Source: Pyxidicoccus caerfyrddinensis | GTDB lineage: Bacteria; Myxococcota; Myxococcia; Myxococcales; Myxococcaceae | Assembly: GCF_010894405.1 (NCBI RefSeq) | Contig: NZ_JAAIYA010000010.1 | Coordinates: 402,244 to 466,243, forward strand | DNA: 64,000 nucleotides | Direction: 5' to 3' | Shown: one piece after another, positions 35,401-46,363 of the stretch | Layout of the letters: each line of letters starts with the position of its first letter | Numbering within the stretch: position 1 is the stretch's first letter | Position numbers and translations under genes: made by a program | Notes under the pieces: generated by a model | The model's input: the letters and a program-made list of their open reading frames with translations, nothing else | What the model was told of the DNA's origin: nothing | The model's database searches: none

Positions 35401-35980
35401 CCTGGGCAAGCTCCAGCAGGAGCTGACCCAGAAGGCGGGCCACCCGCTCAGCCGCGCGGATGCCATCTCCGCCGCGCTCTACCCGCGCGTCATGGCGGGC
35501 TTCCTGGATGACCAGGCGAAGTACGAGGACGTGTCCATCCTCGACACGCCCAACTACTTCTACGGCATGGAGGTGGGCCAGGAAATCTGGGTGGACATCG
35601 AGCCGGGCAAGACGCTGGTCATCAGCCTGTCCGCCGTGGGCGAGCCGGACGACGACGGCTGCCGCACCGTCTACTTCGCGCTCAACGGGCACAATCGCTC
35701 GGTGCTGGTGAGGGACCGCAGCCTCGCGGCGAAGGTGGAGGCCCGCCGGCAGGCGGACCGCTCCAACCCGAACCACGTGGCGGCGAGCATGCCGGGCACC
35801 GTCATCGCCCTGCACGTCAAGCCGGGGGCGCGCGTGGAGGCCGGCGCGCCCATCGTCACGCTGGAGGCGATGAAGATGGAGACGGTGGTCCGCGCCCCGC
35901 GCGCCGGCACCGTGGCGGAGGTGGTGCCCTCGCTCAAGGGCGCGGTGCAGGGCGGTGACCTGCTCGCGGTGCTGCAGTAG
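32477..35980 (+). CDS. pyc: Pyruvate carboxylase
   Basis: The 1,167-residue single-chain enzyme carboxylates pyruvate to oxaloacetate, refilling the TCA cycle and feeding gluconeogenesis. Domains in order: biotin carboxylase (about 10-460; KVLCANRGEIAIRVFRA, HGGGGRGMRVV, EMNARLQVEHTVTE-type motif as ECNARLQVEH) and carboxyltransferase (about 540-810; LLTDTTMRDAHQSLLATRMR, metal-binding HMHDTAGNG). An allosteric/linker region and the biotinyl domain follow, the latter with acceptor Lys in EAMKMET near residue 1133. Length and order match bacterial pyruvate carboxylases exactly. It is monocistronic, with a strong hairpin after the stop. Confidence 0.97.
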   Translation: MALPPLKPIQKVLCANRGEIAIRVFRACNELGIRTVAIYSDEDRTHEHRHKADEAYLVGRGKRPVEAYLGIDEILDVAQKAGVDAIHPGYGFLSENADFAEACERRGIRFIGPRSPVVRTMGDKVAAKALAQKVGVPVVPGVTLEGDDARVLGQARAFFTQHGGPVLVKAAHGGGGRGMRVVREEKELEAALASARSEAKSAFGSAAVFLEKFLERVRHIEVQLLGDLHGNLVHLHERDCSVQRRHQKVIEIAPAPNLSPALRSAICAAAVRLGREAGYSSAGTAEFLVAGDTFYFIECNARLQVEHTVTEQVTGVDLVQSQIRIAEGYRLDSPEVGIPSQEAIVPRGYAVQLRVTTEDPANNFMPDAGVITAWRAAHGFGIRLDGSNGYTQAHISPYYDSMLVKVIAYAPTFQGAVMKGQRALREFRIRGVKTNLPFLENVLHHPAFQKGETYTRFIDETPELFQLAPRRDRASKLLNYLGDVIVNGHPTIKKHQRLKPTQFLEPRLPVTPSGPVPRGTAQILAEKGPRGLAEWVLAQKRVLLTDTTMRDAHQSLLATRMRTQDILRVAPATAHLASDLFSLESWGGATFDTAYRFLNEDPWARLRALKAAAPNLLLQMLLRGANAVGYTSYPDNVVEAFIDEAAEAGVDVFRIFDSLNDLGSMEVSIRRVLKTGKVAEVAICYTGDVANPKRKQYTLDYYADLAKRIEDSGAHFLCIKDMAGLLRPRAAAMLMDRLREVTRLPIHLHMHDTAGNGIASYLEAIEHGVHIVDVALGSMAGLTSQPSLNALVSALRGHPRETGLANARLQPLANYWEDVREYYAPFESGLKSTTSEVYYHEIPGGQYSNLRPQVAEMGLLGRWNDVKDAFALVNALVGDIPKVTPSSKMVGDFAIFLLKNDLAVRGADMGDSVALTRAKLIAEAPRLDFPSSVVGYFRGELGQPPNGFPEDLRAAVLKGLPRVEGRPSSSMPPLDLGKLQQELTQKAGHPLSRADAISAALYPRVMAGFLDDQAKYEDVSILDTPNYFYGMEVGQEIWVDIEPGKTLVISLSAVGEPDDDGCRTVYFALNGHNRSVLVRDRSLAAKVEARRQADRSNPNHVAASMPGTVIALHVKPGARVEAGAPIVTLEAMKMETVVRAPRAGTVAEVVPSLKGAVQGGDLLAVLQ

Positions 35981-35989
35981 CCGTCACGG

Positions 35990-36024
35990 CCGCCGCCCCC
36001 ACGCGCAGGCGTTGGGGGCGGCGC
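35990..36024. terminator. Bidirectional terminator hairpin downstream of pyc
   Basis: GCCGCCCCCACGC pairs with GCGTTGGGGGCGGC across a four-base loop with a single bulged T. It lies between the pyc stop (35980) and the stop of the convergent lipoprotein gene (36037) and so can serve both. Confidence 0.6.
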
Positions 36025-36036
36025 GAGCCTCCGGCC

Positions 36037-37284
36037 TCAGCAGTCCTGGCCGTACTGCTCCTCGAACGCCAGCACGCGGTGCGACTCCGGGAAGAAGATG
36101 ACGTCCAGCTCCCAGATCGTGCACGCGTCCGGCCACGTCATGTACCCGAACCGGTAGCCGCCCACCTGCACGCTCTCCGTGCCGTTGCTGTACTCATTGA
36201 GCAGGTCCGAGGCCAGCGAGTTGAACTGGGGCCGCAGTTGAAAGCGCGTGAAGTCCGCGTAGCTCATGGCGTCGAACTGCGAGCCGTAGAGCGCATAGCT
36301 CTGGGAGATGGCGGCCACCGCCTCCACGGCCTTGTCCAGGCTCGGCGGCAGGGCGTGGTTCCACGAGAAGGAGTAACCGTGGGCCGCGCCCTTGCACATC
36401 TCGTTCTGGCCGCAGGCGGTGTTGATGGCCGCCAGTTCCGACTGGAGCCCCGGGCTCAACGGCTGGGCGCTGAGGGACAGCGAGTACAGACCGTAGTCCA
36501 CCGTGTAGTAGTTCAGGCACTTCGACCACATCCACTGCGTCCACTGCGCCTCGCCGCCCGCGCACCACGCGGGCTTGAAGGGGTTCGCCGCGTAGCAGTT
36601 GTTCTCGTAGATGGTGTGCGAGTCATCCGCGCCGAAGCACCGGCTGAAGGCCTCGTCGGTGGGGACGCCCTCGGCGTTCCAGTGGGACATGCAGTCGTCG
36701 ACGTAGGGCCCCACGCGGGCCGTGTCGCACGTGGCATACACGGCCGGGTCCACCGCGTTGCAGTTGCCGCTGAGACAGTCGAGCTGGAGGCGGAACTGCT
36801 TGCCCACGCCCGTGCCGGTGCTGACGACGACGAGGTACTCGCCGCCCTGGGTGAACGTCACCGACGCGAGCTTGCTGAGCTGGCCGTAGCCGGACTCGTC
36901 GTCCTGCGCCAGCACGGTGGTGCCATAGCTGCCGCTGGTGTTCTTCGGGCCGTACACGAAGAGGCCGGTGTCCAGGCCCATGCTGCTGCCCAGGTGCGTC
37001 ACCTCCAGCTTCGCCTGCGCTCCGGCGCTGACGTTGATGCCGAAGGAGAAGTACTGCGGGTTCATCGTGAAGGTCGTCTGCACGGCGCCGGGCACGGGCA
37101 CCTGGCCCATGTACGTGGTGCTGTCGAGGATGTTGCCGCTGGCCGGCGCGGGGGGCGCGTAGAGCACTCCCTGCGTCACGGTGTCGATGGTGGAGGACTC
37201 CGCGTCCACGGGGGCTTCCGTGGGAGCGCAGGCGCCCAGGAGGAGCGCGGGGAACAGCCAGAGGGACTTGGGGGAACGGCGCAT
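36037..37284 (-). CDS. Secreted lipoprotein with N-terminal PPC-like domain, unknown function
   Basis: The start MRRSPKSLWLFP at 37284 gives a signal peptide with lipobox LLGAC. An in-frame ATG at 37335 would add 17 residues and spoil the signal, so it was not used. The 415-residue protein has a beta-rich domain at about residues 45-165 resembling bacterial pre-peptidase C-terminal domains (VTHLGSSMGLDTGLFVYGPKN, GGEYLVVVSTGTGVG). A helical Cys/Trp/Tyr-rich region with eleven cysteines follows, probably disulfide-bonded. No catalytic motif is visible. Function unknown. Confidence 0.6.
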   Translation of the reverse strand: MRRSPKSLWLFPALLLGACAPTEAPVDAESSTIDTVTQGVLYAPPAPASGNILDSTTYMGQVPVPGAVQTTFTMNPQYFSFGINVSAGAQAKLEVTHLGSSMGLDTGLFVYGPKNTSGSYGTTVLAQDDESGYGQLSKLASVTFTQGGEYLVVVSTGTGVGKQFRLQLDCLSGNCNAVDPAVYATCDTARVGPYVDDCMSHWNAEGVPTDEAFSRCFGADDSHTIYENNCYAANPFKPAWCAGGEAQWTQWMWSKCLNYYTVDYGLYSLSLSAQPLSPGLQSELAAINTACGQNEMCKGAAHGYSFSWNHALPPSLDKAVEAVAAISQSYALYGSQFDAMSYADFTRFQLRPQFNSLASDLLNEYSNGTESVQVGGYRFGYMTWPDACTIWELDVIFFPESHRVLAFEEQYGQDC

Positions 37285-37482
37285 GAACGAGCCTCGTTGC
37301 TTGGGGTGTTTGGGGGACGGCCCACTCCTCCCCACGCCGCCGCCCTACCCGCCCGGAGAAGGCCGCGCGCAGCATAGGCGGGGCGGGCTTCCTCCTGGCC
37401 ACCCAACCATTGAATTCCCGACAAACGCGTCAGCCCTTACGCAGGGTATGGGGGACGGGTCGGGCGTTGTACAGTCCTGGAC

Positions 37483-40467
37483 ATGAGTCCTCTTCGGCCC
37501 AGGGGGGCGTCCGACGTCAACGCTCCTGAAGAGACGCTCACCCTGGGGCCACCCTCCGCTCCGGGGCGGGAAGGCACCGCGCCGCCCACGCCGACGCCGG
37601 GCGACACACACGACACCGTCCGCCCGGCGGGCGCCATCACCTCGCCGCCTCCGGGCCGGGTGCTGGCCGAGCGCTACACCGTGCTGGACATGCTGGGCCA
37701 TGGCGGCATGGGGCTGGTGCTCTCCGCCTACGACGTGCGGCTCAACCGGCGCGTGGCGCTCAAGGTGCTGCGTCCCATCTGGGGCCTGGACACGAGCGAC
37801 GACGCCCAGGTGCGCCTGCTGCGCGAGGCCCAGGCCATGGCGCGGCTCAACCACCCCAACGTGGTGCACGTCTACGACTCTGGCCGGCTGGAGGACGAGT
37901 CCGTCTTCATCGCCATGGAGTACGTGGAGGGACGGACGCTGCAGCAGTGGCTGCGCCAGCAGCCGCGCACCTGGCGCGAGGTGCTGCGCGCCTTCCTGGA
38001 CGCGGGCCGGGGCCTGGTGGCCGCGCACGCGGCGGGCCTCGTGCACCGCGACTTCAAGCCGGACAACGTCCTCGTCGGCGAGGACGGGCGCGTCCGGGTG
38101 ACGGACTTCGGCCTCGCGCAGGCCGTGCACGGCGCCAGCCAGGAGGACGCGGTACCGGAAGCCCCCGCGGCGTCGCTGCCGAGGACGTGGATGGAGCCGC
38201 TCACCGAGTCCGGGAAGGTGCTCGGCACGCCGCGCTACATGGCCCCCGAGCAGCTCCTGGGCCACGCCGTGGACGCGCGCAGTGACTTGTACGGCTTCTG
38301 CGTGGCCCTCTACGAAGGCCTCTATGGCGTGCGGCCCTTCGCGGGGGACACCTTCGCCGCGCTGCTCGAGGCGCGCATCGACGAGCGCATCATCCCCCCG
38401 CCGCCGCAGAGCGAGGTGCCCGCCTGGGTGGCTCGCGCCGTGCTGCGTGGGCTGAAGGCGGACCCGCTCCAGCGCCCGGGCTCCCTGCGCGAGCTGCTGG
38501 CGGAGCTGGAGAACGACCCTGAGCAGCGGCGGCGGGCCCGCCTGCGCGCGGCGGCCCTCGCGGGCGGCGTGACGCTGCTGGGCGTGGCGGCCGTCTGGGG
38601 CTGGGTGCGCCAGGAGACGCCCGCCTCCGCCTGCGTGGACATGGACCGGCGCCTGGCGGGCATCTGGGACGCGCGACTGGCCGGGCAGTTGGAGCAGGTG
38701 ATGGTGGGCACGGGGCTGCCGCAGGCGAAGGACACCTCCGCCCGCGTGGCCCGGATGCTGAACGCGTACTCCGAGGAGTGGGTGAAGCAGCGGACGGAGG
38801 CGTGCGAGCTGGCGCGGCAGGACGGCGCGGCGCAGCCCCAGCGGCTCGCGGCGCTGCGCGAGTACTGCCTGGAGCGGCGGCGCGGGCAGCTCGGCGCGCT
38901 CACGGACCTGCTCGTCAAGGAGTCCGACGCGACGCTGGTGGACACGGCCGCGCAGGCGGTGCAGTCGCTGCCGTCCTTGAGCGACTGCGCGGACACGCGC
39001 CTGCTCACCGCCGCCGTGCCGCCGCCCGAGGACCCGGCGGTGCGCGCCCGCGTCGAGGCCTTCCAGCCCCTGGAGGACCGGCTGGAGGCGCTCCACCGCG
39101 CGGGCCGGTACAAGGAAGGCCTGGCCCTGGCGGAGGAGCTGCGGCCCCAACTGGTGGCGCTGGGCTACCCGCCCGCGCACGGCCAGGCGCTCTTCTGGCA
39201 CGCGATGCACCGCGACGGGGCCGGCGACTACAAGGGCGCGGAGCTGCTGCTGCGCGAGGCGCTCATCCAGGCGGCGCAGGGCCGGGACGCGGTGCTGGAG
39301 TCGCGGGCCTGGAGCTTCCTCGTCACCGAGGTGGGCGCCCGGCAGTCCCGCTACGCCGAGGCCGCGTGGCTGGAGCTGGCGATGATGGCGTCCGCGGAGC
39401 GGCTGGGCGACGAGCAGCTCCTCGCGCTGGCGCTGGAGACGGTGGGCAACGTGCGCTGGATGACGGGCGACTACGCGCCCAGCCGCGAGTCCTACGAGCG
39501 CGCGCTGACGCTGCTGGAGCGCTCCCCGAAGCCGGACCGCCTCAACCTGTCGCGCGTGCTCAACGGCCTGGGCAACGTCCTCATGGACCAGGGACGGTAC
39601 GCGGAGGCGCGCGGGCACTTCGAGCGGGCCCTCACGCTGAAGGAGGAGGCGCTCGGCGCCGAGCACCCCGCCATCGCCGTGACGCTGAACAACCTGGGCA
39701 TCATCCACGAGGAGCTGGGCGAGTACGCGCAGGCCCAGGCCCTGTATGAGCGCTCGCTGGCCATGCGTCGCAAGCTGCTGGGCCCCGAGCACCCCATGGT
39801 GGCGTCCTCGCTCGCCAACCTGGGTGACGTCCTGCTCGCCCGCGGCCGGCTGGAACAAGCGCTGGAGCACCACGAGCACGCCCTCGCCCTGCGGCGCGAG
39901 ACGCTGGGCGACGCGCACCCCAGCGTCGCCCACTCGCACGCCAGCATCGGCGAGGTGCGGGCCGCGATGGGACAGGACGCGCGGGCACGCGAGGAGCTGG
40001 AGCGCGCCCTGGCGCTGCACGAGAAGGTGGCCGGTGGAGACCCCGCCGACGCCGCCCAGGTGTCCGCGCTGCTGGGCCGCACGCTGGTGCGGCTGGGCCG
40101 ATTGGACGACGCCACGCGCCAGCTCCAGCGGGCCCGCGACACCGGGGAGCGGCAGGCGGGCGCGGACCCCCGGCTCCTCGCCCTCGCGCGGCTCGGGCTG
40201 GGTGAGCTGAGCCTGGCCCGCCACCAGTCCACCGTGGCCGTCCCCCTGCTGGAGCAGTCGCTGGGGCACATTCCCGTCCGCGCACGCGCCGACGCACGGT
40301 GGGCGCTGGCACGGGCGCTGTGGGAGGCGAATGCCGACCGCGCTCGTGCTCGCGAGCTGGCGACCCGGGTCCTCGAAGATTACGGAAATATTGGCCAGGA
40401 GCGGAAGGTCACCGAGATATCTCAGTGGCTTTTGTCGCATCCCCCCGCCACGGCGGAGATGAGATAG
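37483..40467 (+). CDS. Hanks-type Ser/Thr protein kinase with TM helix and C-terminal TPR domain
   Basis: The 994-residue protein has a Pro/Thr-rich N-terminus (1-60), a kinase domain (about 64-330), and a transmembrane helix near 358-378. A periplasmic region of about 600 residues follows, with ten or more tetratricopeptide repeats (for example NLGNVLMDQGRYAEARGHFE and NNLGIIHEELGEYAQAQALYE). Catalytic features are complete: Gly loop GHGGMG, Lys94, HRD Asp190 (LVHRDFKPDN), DFG Asp208 and GTPRYMAPEQ. TPRs presumably sense a periplasmic partner. It lies 48 bp upstream of an FHA-domain sigma54 activator, and FHA domains bind phosphothreonine, so the activator is a likely substrate. Confidence 0.9.
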   Translation: MSPLRPRGASDVNAPEETLTLGPPSAPGREGTAPPTPTPGDTHDTVRPAGAITSPPPGRVLAERYTVLDMLGHGGMGLVLSAYDVRLNRRVALKVLRPIWGLDTSDDAQVRLLREAQAMARLNHPNVVHVYDSGRLEDESVFIAMEYVEGRTLQQWLRQQPRTWREVLRAFLDAGRGLVAAHAAGLVHRDFKPDNVLVGEDGRVRVTDFGLAQAVHGASQEDAVPEAPAASLPRTWMEPLTESGKVLGTPRYMAPEQLLGHAVDARSDLYGFCVALYEGLYGVRPFAGDTFAALLEARIDERIIPPPPQSEVPAWVARAVLRGLKADPLQRPGSLRELLAELENDPEQRRRARLRAAALAGGVTLLGVAAVWGWVRQETPASACVDMDRRLAGIWDARLAGQLEQVMVGTGLPQAKDTSARVARMLNAYSEEWVKQRTEACELARQDGAAQPQRLAALREYCLERRRGQLGALTDLLVKESDATLVDTAAQAVQSLPSLSDCADTRLLTAAVPPPEDPAVRARVEAFQPLEDRLEALHRAGRYKEGLALAEELRPQLVALGYPPAHGQALFWHAMHRDGAGDYKGAELLLREALIQAAQGRDAVLESRAWSFLVTEVGARQSRYAEAAWLELAMMASAERLGDEQLLALALETVGNVRWMTGDYAPSRESYERALTLLERSPKPDRLNLSRVLNGLGNVLMDQGRYAEARGHFERALTLKEEALGAEHPAIAVTLNNLGIIHEELGEYAQAQALYERSLAMRRKLLGPEHPMVASSLANLGDVLLARGRLEQALEHHEHALALRRETLGDAHPSVAHSHASIGEVRAAMGQDARAREELERALALHEKVAGGDPADAAQVSALLGRTLVRLGRLDDATRQLQRARDTGERQAGADPRLLALARLGLGELSLARHQSTVAVPLLEQSLGHIPVRARADARWALARALWEANADRARARELATRVLEDYGNIGQERKVTEISQWLLSHPPATAEMR

Positions 40468-40515
40468 GGCGTCCCAGGGATTGCTGATAGAGGACGCGGA
40501 GACGCGGGAAGGACC

Positions 40516-42132
<1,617 letters not shown>

Positions 42133-42274
42133 CGCGTCAGCGCACCCCGCGGGCGGGGGGCCGGACACGTCAGCCCGGGCCGCGCCTGGCTGGGTGATGG
42201 GCCCGACGCCCCGGAAGTTCGCGGACTTGCGCGATCAGGCGTGTTGGCCCGGCACCTGCAAAAATGGCCGGCCC

Positions 42275-43096
42275 ATGGACGCCATCATCACTCAATTGCA
42301 GTCGTTGGCCCTCACGTCGGCCCTGCCCTACCTGCTCAAGGCAGTGGGCGCGCTGGTGCTGTGGTTCTTGGGCCGTACCGTCATCAACGGGTTCCGGCGC
42401 GTGCTGAACCTGGCCCTGCAGAGGCGCCAGCTCGACGCCACGCTCATCCGCTACATCGAGTCGCTGTTCAGCGGCTCCCTCACGATGCTCCTGCTGCTCG
42501 GCATCCTGGGGATGATGGGCGTGGAGACGACGTCCTTCGCCGCGCTGCTGGCGGCGGCGGGCATCGCGATTGGCACCGCGTGGTCCGGCCTGCTCTCCAA
42601 CTTCGCGGCGGGCGTCTTCCTGCTCGTGCTGCGCCCCTTCCGAGTGGGCGACGAAATCTCCGCCGCGGGCGTCACCGGCGTGGTGCAGGAGATTGGCCTC
42701 TTCGCCACCACGCTCGACACGTCGGACAACCTGCGCATCTCCGTGGGCAACAACCGGCTGTTCGGCGACAACATCATCAACTTCACCCACCACCCGCACC
42801 GGAAGCTCGTCATCAAGCTGCCGCTGCTCCACGGCGGTGACGTGCGCCTGCAGATGCGCGCGCTCCTGGAGATGGTGTCCACGGTGCCCGGCGTCCTGCA
42901 GCAGCCCGCGCCCGCCATCGAAGTGGCGGAGTTCACCGCTCTCGGGCCGGTGCTCGGCATCGGCGTGCACTGCAAGCCGACCCAGGCCACGGCGGTGCAT
43001 GCCGCCGTCGCGGGCGCCGCCGCGGACTTCCTCGTCGCCTCCGGCTACTCCGTACCGCAGGACACGGCCCGGCTGCTCACTGCCCGGGCCGGATGA
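42275..43096 (+). CDS. Small-conductance mechanosensitive ion channel (MscS family)
   Basis: The 273-residue protein has three transmembrane helices. The pore helix is glycine/alanine-rich (ALLAAAGIAIGTAWSGLLSN), followed by FAAGVFLLVLRPFRVGDEI and the beta-domain VQEIGLFATTLDTSDN, which are family hallmarks. It should release solutes on hypo-osmotic shock. The start at 42275 was chosen because it gives the normal short N-terminus; upstream codons overlap the preceding gene. It converges with the methionine sulfoxide reductase gene, 16 bp apart. Confidence 0.9.
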   Translation: MDAIITQLQSLALTSALPYLLKAVGALVLWFLGRTVINGFRRVLNLALQRRQLDATLIRYIESLFSGSLTMLLLLGILGMMGVETTSFAALLAAAGIAIGTAWSGLLSNFAAGVFLLVLRPFRVGDEISAAGVTGVVQEIGLFATTLDTSDNLRISVGNNRLFGDNIINFTHHPHRKLVIKLPLLHGGDVRLQMRALLEMVSTVPGVLQQPAPAIEVAEFTALGPVLGIGVHCKPTQATAVHAAVAGAAADFLVASGYSVPQDTARLLTARAG

Positions 43097-43112
43097 ACCC
43101 CTGAAGGAAGCG

Positions 43113-44294
<1,182 letters not shown>

Positions 44295-44491
44295 GGGTTC
44301 GGCCTCCGGGCACGCCAGGTGCGTGCGGGTTCTCCCGCCTGTACGCGCGACCCCCGAACCGGGTTTCAGCGAGAAGCACCGCCCACACTGCCCGCGTGGG
44401 TCCGTGCGACCTGGCCTCTGGAAGGTCGTCTACTGAACAGGCGGCCCTGGTAGATAGGAGCCCATCCACGGCCATCAAGGAACGAAACCCC

Positions 44492-45409
44492 ATGGATTAC
44501 GCCATCCGAACGGAGGGCCTGACGAAGCGCTACGGCGCCCTCGCGGCGGTGAACAACCTGAGCCTCGAAGTGCCCACCGGCTCCGTGTTCGGCTTTCTCG
44601 GGCCGAACGGCGCGGGGAAGACCACGACCATCCGCATGCTGCTGGGGCTCATCCGGCCCACCTCCGGCGCGGCGTCGGTGCTGGGAGTGGACGTCCTGCG
44701 CGAGCGGCCCCGGCTCTCCACACTCGTCGGCGCCATCGTCGAGGTGCCCGCCTTCTACCCGTACCTCGATGCCGCGGAGAACCTCCGCGCCATGGCGCTC
44801 GGCGCGGGTCAGGCGCTCGCCGCGGGTGAGTCGGACCGGCTGCTGGAGCTCGTCGGCCTGTCCAAGCACGGCAAGCGTCCGGTGAAGCAGTACTCGCTGG
44901 GGATGAAGCAGCGGCTCGGGCTCGCGGCGGCGCTGCTGGGCGACCCGCCCGTGCTCTTCCTGGACGAGCCGACCAACGGGCTGGACCCCGACGGGGCGCG
45001 GGAGATTCGTGACCTCATCGGCTCGCTGAGGAGCGAGGGCCGCACCGTGTTCCTCTCCAGCCACCTGCTCCAGGAGGTGGAGCGCATCTGCACGGACGTC
45101 GCCATCGTCCAGAACGGCGAGCTGCGTACGCAGGGCAACGTCGCGAAGCTGCTGGCGAGCAGCGGCATCGAGCTGCGCGTCTCGTCGGTGGCGCGCGCCG
45201 CGGGTCTGCTGGGCCTGCCCCCGGCGGAGTCGCATACCTCCGAGGCGGGCTGGCTCCTCACCGAGGGCACCGACAGCGCGGTGCCGGGCCTGCTGCGCAA
45301 GCTCTTGCAGGCGGACGTGGATGTCTTCGAGGTGCGCCCGAAGCGCAACTCACTGGAGCAACTCTTCTTCGAGGCCACCGCCGCCGCGCGGGGAGGCACC
45401 CACCCGTGA
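44492..45409 (+). CDS. ABC transporter ATP-binding protein (ABC-2 export type)
   Basis: The 305-residue ATPase has Walker A GPNGAGKTT, Q-loop region GAIVEVPAFYPYLDAAENL, signature YSLGMKQRLGLA, Walker B PVLFLDEPTNGLDP and a switch His in FLSSHLLQEVE. A C-terminal extension of about 90 residues follows, typical of the CcmA/BcrA/DrrA branch. It is followed at once by its membrane partner (TGATG overlap). Relatives export drugs, peptides or lipids; the substrate is unknown. Confidence 0.93.
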   Translation: MDYAIRTEGLTKRYGALAAVNNLSLEVPTGSVFGFLGPNGAGKTTTIRMLLGLIRPTSGAASVLGVDVLRERPRLSTLVGAIVEVPAFYPYLDAAENLRAMALGAGQALAAGESDRLLELVGLSKHGKRPVKQYSLGMKQRLGLAAALLGDPPVLFLDEPTNGLDPDGAREIRDLIGSLRSEGRTVFLSSHLLQEVERICTDVAIVQNGELRTQGNVAKLLASSGIELRVSSVARAAGLLGLPPAESHTSEAGWLLTEGTDSAVPGLLRKLLQADVDVFEVRPKRNSLEQLFFEATAAARGGTHP

Positions 45410-46236
45410 TGCTCACCGCGCTCTCCCGTCAGTTCACGGCGGAAGTCCTCAAGGCCCGCAAGCGGAGCCTGTTCTTCGGCACGCTCGGGCTGCTGCTCTT
45501 CTTCGCCATCCTCCCGCTGCCCATCGCCATCGCCGGGGCGGCGGATGCGTCCATCCGCGACTGGGCCCGGGACATCGTCACCTTCCCCGGCTGCCTGTGG
45601 AACACGCTCAAGCTCACCCACCTGGTGCTCCCCATGCTCATCACGGTGGTGGCCGCCGGAGCGGTGGGCGGCGAGTACTCCGGTGGCACGTGGAAGATGA
45701 CGCTGCCGAGGACGACCTCGCGCGCCTCGCCGCTGCTGGCGAAGTTCCTGGCCACGCTGGTGCTGACGCTGGGCACGCTCGCCTTCACCTTCGCCTTCGC
45801 GGCGGCCATGGGCGCGGTGGGCTCGCTCATCCTCGGCTTCCCCTTCGTCGCCGGTCCGCTGGGACTGGGCGCGGGGGACCTTGGCCGGATGGTGGCGTAC
45901 TTCGTCCTGGAGTTCTCCTGCATCATCAGCCTGGCGATGCTCGCCTCGGTGGCCACGCGCTCGCTCATCGGTGGCGCCGTGCTGGGCTACGTCTCCCAGC
46001 ACCTGCTGCGTGCCCTGACGTTCCTGCCGGGAGGCTGGCTGTCACCGATGACCAACCTGGAATCGCTCCAGGCCCGGTGGCTGGCGCAGAGCAGCTACCG
46101 CATCGCCGACGTGGAGGCGGCGATGGGGCGCGCCATGAGCTGGCAGGCCAGCACCGCGACGGTGGTGGTCTTCACCGTCGGCTGCGGCCTGGTGGCCATC
46201 TGGTTGTTCGAGAAGCGGGACCTCGCGTCGGAGTAG
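45409..46236 (+). CDS. ABC-2 type transporter permease
   Basis: The 275-residue membrane protein has six helices: one near residues 20-43, a pair around 65-125, and three in the C-terminal half. It shows the conserved GAVGGEYSGGTWKMTLPRTTSRASPLLAKF region of ABC-2/NatB-like permeases. It is translationally coupled to the ATPase gene. The two-gene unit has no regulator or accessory protein beside it. Confidence 0.88.
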   Translation: MLTALSRQFTAEVLKARKRSLFFGTLGLLLFFAILPLPIAIAGAADASIRDWARDIVTFPGCLWNTLKLTHLVLPMLITVVAAGAVGGEYSGGTWKMTLPRTTSRASPLLAKFLATLVLTLGTLAFTFAFAAAMGAVGSLILGFPFVAGPLGLGAGDLGRMVAYFVLEFSCIISLAMLASVATRSLIGGAVLGYVSQHLLRALTFLPGGWLSPMTNLESLQARWLAQSSYRIADVEAAMGRAMSWQASTATVVVFTVGCGLVAIWLFEKRDLASE

Positions 46237-46363
46237 CAACGGTGAGCGGCACCGCCCGCTCCCAACGCCAGCCCCGTTCCGTGTGCTCCCGTGCCGAGGC
46301 CAGCTTCGGAGCCTGGCATGGGGCGCCGTGCTCGCCTCCTCCGCTCCCTCTTGGAGGAACCAG